A stretch of 15,357 bases of DNA from Acanthaster planci (Eukaryota; Echinodermata; Asteroidea; Valvatida; Acanthasteridae), in the NCBI RefSeq assembly GCF_001949145.1, contig NW_019091599.1, positions 62,112 to 77,468 of the forward strand. The letters are read 5' to 3'. The notes beneath the pieces were generated by a model that was not told the DNA's origin, ran no database searches, and saw only the letters and a program-made list of their open reading frames with translations. This document shows positions 7,337-15,357 of this stretch, piece by piece. Both the position numbers and the translations under genes were made by a program. The number at the start of each line of letters is the position of its first letter. Within the stretch, counting starts at the first letter, position 1.

Positions 7337-9770
7337 TTACAACCCAGCAACATAGAAAAAGTACAAAGTCAAGTTCATGATTGTGGAGGAGGACCTCACA
7401 CCTCTCATTGGTTGGAAAGCTGCTGAACAGATGGGACTCATCACCATCAACTATGACAATATCTCTTAAGTCCCTCGTGTTACTCTGACTCATGCTGACT
7501 TTATCAGTGAGTACCCTGATTTTTTTGATGCATCTGTCACTGGCGCTCTGCCTGGCTAAAGAGTGCACCTTACTGTTAGCTCAGATGCCAAATCTGTAAT
7601 ACGTCCCACACAAACAGTTCAAACAGTTACTGAGTCACTCAAACCTGCTGTGAAAGCTAAGCTCGAGAAATTACGCAATGGGATATGATAGCAGAAGTTG
7701 ATGAGCCCACCAAATGGGTCAGTCAAATGTCTGTAGCCAAGAAAAAATCTGGTTCTGTCAGAATCTGCATCGATCCTGGCCTTCTGAATAAATACCTCAT
7801 GAGGGAGCACTACACTATTCCGGTACTGAATGACATCCTGCCAGAGCTGAACAAAGCCACTCACTTCTCAATATGTGATCTCAGAGATGGCTACCTGCAC
7901 TGTGAGTTTGATGACCAGTCTAGTAAACTCACTACTTTTGCCACACCATGTGGCAGATTCCGGTGGAAACGCTTACCATTTGGCTCGAAGATGAGCAGCA
8001 AGATTTTCCAGAAGTGATTGCATCAAGCCCTAGATGGTCTTCAGGGTGTCCACTGCGTAGTAGATGACGTCACTGTGTGGGGCAGAGGTCTGGAGGAGCA
8101 CGATCATCTGTTCAAAAACTGCTCTGACGATGCAAAGAAATGGGAGTCGTCCTCAACAAGGAGAAGTCTCACTTCACTGTACGTGTGGTACACTTCCTTG
8201 GCCACATGGTCTGAAAAGTTGGCCTAAGAGCTGATCCTGCCGAGATAGAGGCTGTACTCAATGAAGCCACCAACAAGCAAAGACGATGTTGACAGAGAGG
8301 CATGGTAAACTACCTGTCAAAATTCCTCCAATATTTGTCACAAGTGATAGAGCCCACAAATGCTCTCACCTGTAAAGGAGTTGAGTGGTTATGGAATACC
8401 TGCCATGACAAAGTCTTTGCCCAAGCTGAAACAGCTGTTGAATAAAGCTCCACTCCTGACCTACCTTTAATCCTGAGAAGGAACCAGTCATTCACACTGA
8501 TGCTAGTGATACAGGAATCGAGGCTGCTCTACTCCAAGATGGGAAACCACTTGCCTATGCCAGCCGAGCCCTGAGCGATACCCAAACCAGGTACGCTGTC
8601 ATTGAGGAGATGCTCGTTGTGGTGTTCGCTCTTGAAAAGTGGCATCAACACACATATGGGTGACATGTTACTGTTTACTCTGACCACAGACCGCTGGAAA
8701 GCACTGTCAAGAAACCCCTTGACAATGCACGTCAGCGCCTACAAGGAATGCTTTTGTGAGCATTAACCTACAATGCTGAGGTGAAGTATCTTCAAGGAAA
8801 GAAGAACCTCATCGTTGATCCTCTCAGCAGATCGTTCCTACCCTACGTGCTAGGCCAAAAAGAGTTTAAAACTGTGCATACGCTCCAGTTCCTGACCCTA
8901 CCCGAAGAGTGCATACATAACATCAAGCAAATGACAGCCAGTGATGATGTACTCCAGCTGTTAAAGAAATGCATCCACAAGGATGGCCAGAGCACAAAAA
9001 ACAGCTTCCTCCGCCGATTTCTCCATATTTCTCCATCCGAGATGAGCTCTGCATCCATGATGGCCTAGTTTTTTGGAGTGAATGCCTTGTCATTCTGAAA
9101 GCCATGAGACAGGTCATCAAACACAATCTACACTGGGCCACATTGGTGTAGAAGGCACTTTGAGGCGAGCGAGAGAAGAAGTCTTCGGGCCTGGCATTGA
9201 CATCTAAAATCCTCCAGTGGATCGGGTGCTGTGAGACATGCAGAAAGTATGAGGTATTCCAAGCCAAACTCCCACTGATGTCCCATGACATACATGAGCG
9301 ACCCTTGGGAAAGCTTGGCATTGACCCATTTCATTGTGACGGGAAAGATTACCCTATCACTGTGTGTTACAAGTCTAACTTCTGGGAGGTGGATCATTTG
9401 CACAGCACAATTGCCAAATCAATCATTAGCAAGCTCAAACATCACTGGCAGATATGGCATACCTGACACCTGGTCAGTGATAATGGTCCACCATTCTCCT
9501 CAAGAGACTTTGATGATTTCATATGAAAGTGGGGAATAAAGCACAACACAATTTCCCCTACAACAGCGAGGCTAATGGGAAGGCTGATTCTGCAGTCAAA
9601 TCCACCAAAAAATGCTGAAAAAAAAAATGCCTTACCACTGGAGAAGACAAAAATCTTGCCATATCGAACATCAGAAACACGACAACTCAAGGAGACTTGT
9701 GACTGGACTGGTGAAGGACTTGAATACAACACTGCTGTACTCACATACAATGTTCCACGATGAGTTACAT
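7337..9770 (+). mobile_element. Ty3/gypsy-type LTR retrotransposon, internal pol fragment
   Basis: The segment carries, in the Ty3/gypsy order, the end of an aspartic protease, RT, RNase H and integrase, all on the plus strand. Neither gag nor LTRs could be found: no direct repeat was recognised flanking the region, and pol homology fades at about 9730-9770. It is therefore a truncated or internally derived fragment. Upstream it starts about 220 bases from the oppositely oriented LINE fragment. Confidence 0.88.
7346..9760 (+). pseudogene. Ty3/gypsy pol (PR end, RT, RNase H, integrase), many stops and frameshifts
   Basis: The protease end reads KYKVKFMIVEEDLTPLIG (from ~7351), then a linker with two stops. 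RT follows, with VDEPTKWVSQM, LRDGYLHCEF, TTFATPCGRFRWKRLPFG, a TGA at 8015-8017, and CVVDDVTVWG whose VVDD (8057-8068) replaces the usual YxDD. Frames change after ~8130. RNase H shows VIHTDASDTGIEAALL (~8490) and YSDHRPLE (~8680), with stops at ~8660 and ~8757. Integrase shows CCETCRKYEVFQAKLP (~9228), then LGIDPFHCDGKDYPITV and SDNGPPFSSRDFDDF (DNGP 9479-9490). The third catalytic position, usually Glu in ANGKAES, is Asp (9586-9588). The upstream His-His half of the zinc finger is interrupted by stops. The pseudogene encodes no usable enzyme. Confidence 0.9.
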
Positions 9771-10083
9771 TTTGGAAACTTTAACATGCATTTAACTTGA
9801 GGAGCAATATCTTTTTAGATGATCACACAAACATTGAAATAAAACATACAAAGTCTCATTGCAATTAAAAATGATTGAACTACAAAGGTATGACTTTTTT
9901 TTGATAGCATTAATCAATTCATTTCCTTGTGTTCGTAAAATAACTTGATATTTGCTTCTGGTTGAGAGTGGAAGTGTCTTATTTTATGAAATTGGCATGT
10001 AAGATGTTTTCAACAGAGCTAATCTCTAGTCAGAGAGTATTTTTTATTCAAAGCATGTACCGGTAATATCATGACACAGTCGA
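9771..10083. other. Unassigned AT-rich DNA
   Basis: This stretch is AT-rich with T-runs and no recognisable gene, LTR or repeat. It lies where a gypsy 3' LTR would be expected, but none was seen. Confidence 0.55.
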
Positions 10084-10097
10084 GTGCCCTCTGCTGG
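10084..10097 (-). promoter_or_regulatory. Perfect match to the CTCF core consensus
   Basis: The plus strand reads GTGCCCTCTGCTGG, which fits every position of the reverse complement of the CTCF core (CCASYAGRKGGCRS). It sits at the start of a diverged duplicated segment; the second copy at ~10367 has the changed form GTGTCTACCAGTGG. Binding is not shown, and such motifs are sometimes carried by repeats. Confidence 0.35.
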
Positions 10098-10235
10098 CAC
10101 AATGAAAAATCTCAAATATGTCTTTTTAGCTGATGTCTGTGTGCAAGGTTTGCTGGAATCACTTGAAAATTGGTCAATACAATGAACTTTATGCTTACAA
10201 CGTATGTGCCAAAATTCATCAGAACAGAGGATATT
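10084..10235 (+). repeat. Diverged tandem duplication, copy 1
   Basis: The segment runs from GTGCCCTCTGCTGGCA through AAAAATC, a T-rich stretch, GATGTCTGTG, CAAGGTTTG and ACAACGTATGTG to CATCAGAAC. The same succession appears about 281 bases later with many substitutions. The family is not recognised. Confidence 0.6.
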
Positions 10236-10364
10236 TAGACCATTATCTGAGGATGTAAACACTGCAATTACATCATGATGAAGTCATCTGATGTCCAATT
10301 ATAAGTGATTAAAGTTAGATAATTTTACCGTTTAAAAATCCATATAAATTCAATTCCCAAGTGT

Positions 10365-10515
10365 CTACCAGTGGCAAGTAGAAAAATCCCAAAAATGCAT
10401 TTTCAATAGATATCTGTGGTAAAGGTTTTGTAATTGCTTCCACATTGGTATAGATGATGACCTTTACGTAAACAATATATGTGTGAAGTTTGAGAACGAT
10501 AACGTCATCTGCTCC
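10365..10515 (+). repeat. Diverged tandem duplication, copy 2
   Basis: This is the partner of 10084-10235: GTGTCTACCAGTGGCA, AAAAATC, GATATCTGTG, AAAGGTTTTG, AACAATATATGTGTG and GAGAACG follow in the same order. Identity by eye is about two thirds. The repeat may be two units of a satellite or two copies of one old element. Confidence 0.6.
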
Positions 10516-10580
10516 CTATTATATAATGGCCATGCTTCTTTCAACTGGGCCAAACTCCTGGAGGTGAAAGTATGTGTAAC

Positions 10581-10790
10581 TCGGTGCATGGTCTAGTAGT
10601 TCTACACAGGGCTGCAGACTCTGAGAACTGGGTTTGATTCCTGCCAATTCCAAGTCCATTTATGTCCCACCTGAAAGAGTCCCCAAAACAGCTCAAAGTT
10701 TGTCTTGCGATAAACACAATGTTCGTCTCGTTTGTTTTGGTTTGGTTTGTTTGGCTTGTTTGGTTTCTGTTTGCTTTATTTTGTTTTCAG
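10581..10790 (+). mobile_element. tRNA-Cys-derived SINE
   Basis: The head resembles a tRNA. An A-box-like TGGTCTAGTAGTT lies at ~10589, and a B box GGTTTGATTCC at 10631-10641 differs by one base from GGTTCGANNCC. Between them is a complete anticodon arm: stem CAGGG (10607-10611) with CTCTG (10619-10623) around the loop CTGCAGA, whose anticodon GCA specifies Cys. The T stem is partly eroded and the acceptor ends do not pair, so this is not a working tRNA. A ~90-base non-tRNA body follows and then a T/G-rich tail (10731-10788). Pol III promoter boxes plus body plus simple tail is the usual SINE architecture. Confidence 0.7.
10731..10788 (+). repeat. T/G low-complexity tail (TTTGG/TTTGT units)
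   Basis: Irregular units of TTTGG and TTTGT run through this stretch directly after the SINE body. It is probably the SINE tail. A 85-codon open frame crossing it (10634-10891) is an artefact of the low complexity. Confidence 0.65.
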
Positions 10791-11864
10791 CATCAAGGAG
10801 GGTTTTCATTCATGAACTTATATGCTGGATAGAAACTATTAAATTGTGCCTTAACAACAGCCAAAATACCCACAAGTTTTATAAAACATGATGATATCTT
10901 ATAAAATTTGCTCTTTCTTAGATGTTTCATCAGGACAACACAGTCTTATTTTGCTCAAAGCCTCTCTCACTGTTAAGTGCTGAATATATAATTCCTGTGT
11001 AAATCCCCACAATCTGATTGGAGGGTCACAGATCATTTGTCATGAATTATTTGGTATAATCAACAGTGGGACTATTGGTGATAACAATTGACTACATACT
11101 TGTGTTGCACACACGTTCCTGGGATTTATGTCGTATTTTTTTAAGTTTTCAATTTACCACACTAACATTTTGAGTTTCATGCTCAGTAGTGATCACAGAT
11201 TTTCATTCAAAGTGAAATAGTAAAAATTCATCAGGTATTTGGGCTCAACCTAATCAACTATTTTTTCTATGATTCCACGATTCTTTGTTTTCCATTTTCC
11301 ATATCGGTGTTTTATAATTGTATAAATGGATAATCACTGGAATCTTAGATGGAAACTTAAGATCTTTCCGGTGTAAAGCAATATAATTTTCATTGTCACA
11401 ATGACTACTTCTGATCATATTCGTAGCCATGAAAATTAACTTAACTTTTTCATAGTCCATCTTCAATAATTACTCTATAATTGCTTAGAGCTACAATTAT
11501 TTGTTGTTTCTTATAGTAATATGTATGTATGTTTTGTTTAAGGGCATGCCTAACACAAACTTTGCTTTTGAGGTGTTGCCATCTCTTCTCGCATATATAC
11601 CTTTTAGACTTGTCTTATCATTAGTATTTCTGCTACAGGAGGGAATAAATGTGTGTGTGAGAGTGAGAGGAATCTCAGACGATAAACCACATCCCCCTTT
11701 TTTGTTCATAGGAAATAATTTCCTCTATTGAGATACTTTGATTTGTACTTGTGACAGATGGCAAACTCATCAGTACCACAGGGGAATAATTGAGTAGACA
11801 ATGAAGCATGGGTCCATAAATTAACCACTCACCCAGTGCAACCAGTCTGAAAATGCTGCAAAAT
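10791..11864. other. Unassigned AT-rich DNA
   Basis: No gene, RNA or known element is recognised in more than 1 kb. The short open frames around 11254-11731 are unsupported: no motifs, AT-rich composition, and overlapping frames on both strands. Confidence 0.55.
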
Positions 11865-11883
11865 CCTCCCCCACATTAAGGGT
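11865..11883 (+). repeat. CCTCCCCCACATTAAGGGT motif, copy 1
   Basis: A similar sequence, CCTCCTTCCCCACATTAAAGGT, occurs at 14105-14126, at the end of the tyrosine recombinase remnant. The pair brackets 11865-14126 and may be related to the repeats of that element. Homology beyond about 20 bases was not seen. Confidence 0.4.
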
Positions 11884-13134
11884 GGGTTGGGTCTACTAGA
11901 GAGAACCTACCCCAAAAGTTACTACATACGCAAATTTCTCATGAGCCTATTATTCATACACCACCGCTGCATCTCTCCAGTCTGCATTCCTGGGCATCTG
12001 AACCTGACGATCTTCAAACCTTTGGGGTTTTTACACACCCCTTGTCACCCTGTAATCAGCAGGAGTTTCCCCGAGGGGCCCTCTGGAATAAATGTTGCGA
12101 ATCCATTCCCACTGTGGCTCACCACGTACAACCTTGTGTTTTGCAGAATGAACATTCTGTGGCCTATGGCTCCACGTAGCCACAGATTCTGCCATGCAGC
12201 ACTGCCAAGCCTTGCACACAGTCCAGGCATGTGTTTACTTCAAAGTGGGTGTGTCCAAAGTCTGCTTACTGTGACTGTTACGAGTTCCATCAAAAGTAGG
12301 CCTGCTGTTTGCCAACTATTTTTGTTAAACCGGTAACGAGGACCATCTGTTTCTTCTGAATACGACCCAGCATGATTGAAATGGAGAGGGGCCCTGCTTT
12401 TGCTTGTTAAGCCTTAGCACAAGTTTGGACAATGAAGTGATTTTTTTTGGTCTGCAAAGATCCTTTCCACAAGTGTAAATTATTAGCATTATATTAGCAT
12501 CTTCCTCCTGTCAGGGTTGTCGTGTACTACAATGAGTTCTCTTTTTCTTGGAGTGACCTCCTATGGAAGCTCCTTCTTCAGTTGTACATATTGCAAGTGT
12601 CTTGCGGCCCGAGCCTGACTCCTCGCTGGCCTTTTATTCTTCATGCATGGGTAGAAATGTTAAAAGTCTTCTGTCACAGCCAGGGCACTGGCGGCCACAC
12701 AGGGTACAGCATAATGCTTACCTTCAATTTGACATGAACACCTTCAAATTCCTTCCACATGTTCCGGAGTAATACACTGCTGATAAAGACAACTTATGCA
12801 TCCGACTTAGCAAGCCTTCTGATAGGAACTCCTTGCTCGATAAAAACTGAAACCAACTTTGTCTAATTTACATGAAGTCTTTGTCCTGGTCTCCGACCTG
12901 TTTCATTTCTTGCTCTCTTATCACGGTAAATTCATTGGACGTGAAAAGAGAGTTCTCCTTTCCAGACACCCGGACATCCTCCTCCATCAGAGATCTTTTT
13001 CATCCAGCTCTTGGCAATCTGTTTCTAACTTGTTGGGTATTGTCCAACGATCTTTCTTTTTGACTGGACTTTCTAGCGACACTCCGTTCATGGCCACACG
13101 GGGACATCATCTGCCCACCTATTGAATTTATGAA
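11884..13134. other. Unassigned segment upstream of the tyrosine recombinase; possible eroded DIRS-type body
   Basis: The RT and RNase H of a DIRS/Ngaro element would be expected here, but no RT catalytic motif (YxDD) or RNase H signature could be found in any frame. A 149-codon plus frame (11887-12336) and shorter frames at 12522-13125 have no recognised domain. LTPRWPFILHAWVEML (~12620) faintly resembles the segment between RNase H and recombinase of such elements. A perfect 8-bp hairpin stem, TCTGTGGC/GCCACAGA, lies at about 12157-12188. Confidence 0.4.
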
Positions 13135-14135
13135 AGCAGAAATTAGCATTTCCTTATGTGCTTCGACAGTCAGGCTTTGGCTCCAACTTACGCTCCTCTG
13201 AGTGCTGTAACAGACTTCCTTATGTACTTCTTTCACTCGGAGCTCCAAGCATATACAACTCAAATCTACAGGTCAGCCCTCGCTGCCATACACGTTGGTT
13301 TCAAAGTCAGTTGAACCGTCTCTAATAGCATGGTACTCTTTCACCTTTTGCATGATACGTTTCGGACTGCGTGCTCACTGAGTATACTCCCGGTTATTTT
13401 CAAAACCACACATACTCATAGAGAAATATATTCCTTCGCATGGTGCTATCACAAGCCTTTCTACCTGTTGCTGTCCTTTACCATGAATAGCCTGAAATTC
13501 CATATGATATGTTCATCCAGTGTCCCCTTGTTGGGAAATTGGTCTGGTCATGAGACCTAAGCTAGGGTCTTACATGCTTTCTGGTCCTTCCTTTGAGCCT
13601 TAAATGATGCCTCCCTTATGCAAACCAGCTTCAGGTTGGCCTTTCTCCTGACAACGGTTACCCCCAGAGGAGGCAGCGAACTACAGGCTCTCACTGTTGC
13701 TGAAGGCCGCCTATGTTGGGAGCCACATGGTGTTCACCTCGTTCCTTCAATTTTCTTCCTGACAAAGGACCAGACCACTTGATCCTTCCAATATCTTTGC
13801 ACCCTGAGGATGAAGCGGATAAACTTTGGTGCCTGTCCTGAAGTGGTACCTGACTAAAACGATAGCATGAGAGGGACAATAACCCTGTCACTTACCACAA
13901 GACCACACCATCCAGTGGTGTCAGTGACTACTGCCCACTTGACAGCTTTGTTCACCACATTTGCTAATCCAGTCTGGCCATCAAGCTCTGAACATAGTCA
14001 ACACTACATCAGGATTCATGATGTAAGAGCAGTATCTGCATCTTGGTCTTACTCACGAGATGTTTCCCTTTGCAGACATCTGCAAAGATGGTAGAGCAAC
14101 GTAGCCTCCTTCCCCACATTAAAGGTTCTCAGCTA
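13135..14135 (+). pseudogene. DIRS/Ngaro-type tyrosine recombinase, degenerate
   Basis: Tyrosine recombinases of DIRS-type retrotransposons insert circular cDNA into the genome. The N-terminal helical domain is seen as LSAVTDFLMYFFHSELQ and IYRSALAAIHVGF (13198-13311), ending in a TGA. After an eroded middle, the catalytic domain begins with SLMQTSFRLAFLLTTVTP and SELQALTVAEG (~13620-13695), then WEPHGVHLVPS, FLTKDQTT, LKWYLTKT (~13835) and VTTAHLTALF. The HxxR box is intact as IHDVRAVSASWSYSRDVSL (HDVR 14017-14028), followed by LQRW. The first catalytic Arg region reads PRGGSE where RRxSE is expected, so that Arg may be lost. Several frameshifts and stops are present. The active-site Tyr was not located. 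Family choice rests on motif style. Confidence 0.8.
14105..14126 (+). repeat. CCTCCTTCCCCACATTAAAGGT motif, copy 2
   Basis: This is the partner of 11865-11883, with one two-base insertion and one substitution. It overlaps the 3' end of the recombinase remnant. Confidence 0.4.
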
Positions 14136-14156
14136 TTCAAACCCATTGTTGTATTA

Positions 14157-14162
14157 AATAAA
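14157..14162 (+). terminator. Possible polyadenylation signal AATAAA
   Basis: AATAAA lies ~25 bases after the recombinase homology ends, in AT-rich sequence where such a hexamer is easily found by chance. No GU-rich downstream element was confirmed. Confidence 0.2.
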
Positions 14163-14295
14163 TCAAAATTGCATACATAAACAAGAACTGTGTCACTTGT
14201 TTATTTCCTTCGGTTTGGCTGATTTTGTCAATTTTCTAGCTATTTTTCATGCCCCCCACTTTCTCCACCGAAAACTCTGAATGAATGATGTAATG

Positions 14296-14318
14296 CATCA
14301 CGTGATGTGATGACGTCA
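14296..14318 (+). promoter_or_regulatory. Palindromic E-box and CRE upstream of the THAP frame
   Basis: CATCACGTGATG (14296-14307) is a perfect 12-bp palindrome containing the E-box CACGTG. TGACGTCA (14311-14318) is a perfect CRE/ATF site, only three bases further on. They lie about 120 bp upstream of the ATG at 14437. Both are classical promoter-proximal elements, but activity is not shown. Confidence 0.4.
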
Positions 14319-14436
14319 AGTGAAGAACCCGATCTTGGGCCACTGACCCAGTGACCGGTGTGACGCATGGATTGACCAAGTTATTACCGAGATACCTTGC
14401 CCAAAACTCATTGAACTTTGGCCACAAAGAGCGACA

Positions 14437-14873
14437 ATGCCGACTAGATGTGTCGTTGCAGGATGTAGCAATAAACCCAAGGGCTGGTGTACGCCTACAC
14501 AGGTTCCCGAAAGACCCGGCATTATGGAAAATCTGGACAGCAAAAGTGCACTTGACCAGGGTAAACTGGGACAGGCCGTCTTTGACGAGTGTCATCTGCA
14601 GTGACCATTTTACAGCTGATGACTATGAGAAAATGCTCCACGAAAAGTTTGGAAATAGCAAAAGCACCTCGGCTGAAAAACACAGCAATCCCAAGCAGAA
14701 TTAGGACAGATTCTGACCGCGACTCAGGGCAACTGAAGAAACCGAAGCGTCACAGCGATGCTTTGGAAACCGAGAAAGGAAGAGGGAAAGTTGTGTACCG
14801 TTTCAAATGTAACCTGTGCACAGAGGCCATGTCACATGTATGCAACAAGTGGAGTGTGTACAAGTACAAGTGA
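14437..14873 (+). pseudogene. THAP-type C2CH zinc-finger protein, frameshifted
   Basis: THAP domains are DNA-binding zinc fingers of host factors and P-element-like transposases. The ATG at 14437, with A at -3, starts MPTRCVVAGCSNKPKG, giving the first Cys pair (14449 and 14464, C-x4-C). One base out of frame, GVRLHRFPKDPALWKIW and VICSDHFTADDYEKM supply the conserved Pro and Trp and the second C-x2-H pair (14597-14608). A second shift near 14655 leads to IAKAPRLKNTAIPS and a basic tail, KKPKRHSDALETEKG, ending at TGA 14871-14873. Thus one domain is spread over three frames. Neither a transposase domain nor introns could be identified, so it may be a decayed gene, a retrocopy or a transposon fragment. 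A sequencing error cannot be excluded for either single-base shift. Confidence 0.8.
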
Positions 14874-15231
14874 AGTGTGTGAATATGTTGAAGTCATTAA
14901 CGCTTTGTTGACGCTGCTTCGCTGTAGGCCCATGTAAGTCACGCTTGATGCTTGTTGATGCTAAAATAGCAGGTTACCCACAGTCAATGTGCACTTTGTT
15001 TTTGCATTCAGGATTTTGAAGACTTAAGTTGTGCAGAGCCCTAACGTTGCATATTGAATGTTTACTACAAAGAAAACCTTATATAGCTTATCAAGGAGTT
15101 ATGTGAATGAATGGGCCTCGTTAAAGACAAATGACAGGAATGATGTTGATGTTTTTCTATCTCCATGTTTGAATTTTTAAATACAAAATCCGGAAAAACT
15201 GTCCAGTACTTGAGCAAATTTTCTAGCTTCT
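14874..15231. other. Unassigned DNA
   Basis: No gene or known element is recognised between the THAP remnant and the second MITE copy. Confidence 0.55.
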
Positions 15232-15235
15232 TTAA

Positions 15236-15357
15236 CCACTTGCTGCCGGGAGTTTTTTTTTTACCGTTACATGCGCTGCCGGGCAGTTTTTTATATTTTC
15301 GTTTTTCAAAAATCCTCCAAAATTCATATCTTTTTTTCTGAATGCCTAAACCCCATA
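15236..15357 (+). mobile_element. Second TTAA-MITE family copy, cut by the window end
   Basis: TTAA (15232-15235) is followed by CCACTTGCTGC, identical to the right end of the 3554-3680 MITE. The interior aligns with that MITE read on the minus strand: GCCGGGCAG, a T-rich run, TATTTTC, TTTTTCAAAAATCCTC and AAATTCAT. The other end is not in the window, so length and class are uncertain. It could be a MITE or the terminus of a larger autonomous element. Confidence 0.65.

Noticed and set aside
10581-10651. Functional tRNA-Cys gene
   Set aside because: The acceptor stem does not pair and the T stem has mismatches; only the anticodon arm and promoter boxes are preserved.
10634-10891. 85-codon plus-strand frame with a hydrophobic centre
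   Set aside because: The apparent membrane segment is the T/G-rich SINE tail.
11820-11845. TTAACCACTCACCCAGTGC as a third TTAA-MITE end
   Set aside because: It matches the MITE terminus only over CCACT after TTAA; the following bases differ and no inverted partner was seen.
11887-12336. 149-codon plus-strand frame as a real gene
   Set aside because: No recognised domain in either strand and its composition is like its surroundings. It may be part of the decayed DIRS-type element, but this could not be shown.
1-15357. CRISPR array, bacterial operon or phage
   Set aside because: No regularly spaced repeats or ribosome-binding-site-led compact genes; all recognisable elements are eukaryotic.

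Overview
This window looks like intergenic, repeat-rich DNA from a metazoan genome, probably an aquatic invertebrate. That placement is inferred from the mix of elements (Penelope-like, DIRS-type tyrosine-recombinase, LINE, Ty3/gypsy and TTAA-type MITE). No intact host gene could be established. Nearly everything recognisable is a mobile element, and every coding region found is broken by frameshifts or stops. Family assignments come from protein motifs read by eye; no database search was run.

Layout. (1) 104-2655: an almost complete Penelope-like retroelement (PLE) on the minus strand. It has a reverse transcriptase (RT) and a GIY-YIG endonuclease, is flanked by ~180-bp terminal inverted repeats (TIRs) that each carry a hammerhead-ribozyme-like motif, and is bounded by a 13-bp direct repeat. 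(2) 2667-6178: mostly unassigned AT-rich DNA. It holds a 127-bp TTAA-flanked MITE (3554-3680), two diverged copies of an ~85-bp repeat (3007-3091 and 4185-4270) and one exon-like island (5046-5173). (3) 6179-7112: the 3' end of a LINE on the minus strand, 5'-truncated, with an ATACAG-type tail. (4) ~7337-9770: the pol region of a Ty3/gypsy element on the plus strand (end of protease, RT, RNase H, integrase), heavily mutated and without recognisable LTRs. (5) 9771-11864: AT-rich DNA with a diverged tandem duplication (the first copy holds a perfect CTCF-consensus match) and a tRNA-Cys-derived SINE. (6) 11865-14135: the remains of a DIRS/Ngaro-type tyrosine recombinase on the plus strand, with unassigned sequence upstream where RT and RNase H would be expected. 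(7) 14296-14873: a broken THAP zinc-finger coding sequence preceded by E-box and CRE palindromes. (8) 15236-15357: the start of a second copy of the TTAA MITE family, cut by the window edge.

The genes do not form a pathway. The window samples at least five integration chemistries (GIY-YIG-primed, LINE-type target-primed, DDE integrase, tyrosine recombinase, TTAA-specific cut-and-paste). The most interesting structure is the PLE, with its inverted, ribozyme-bearing ends and a short DNA motif repeated inside its reading frame.
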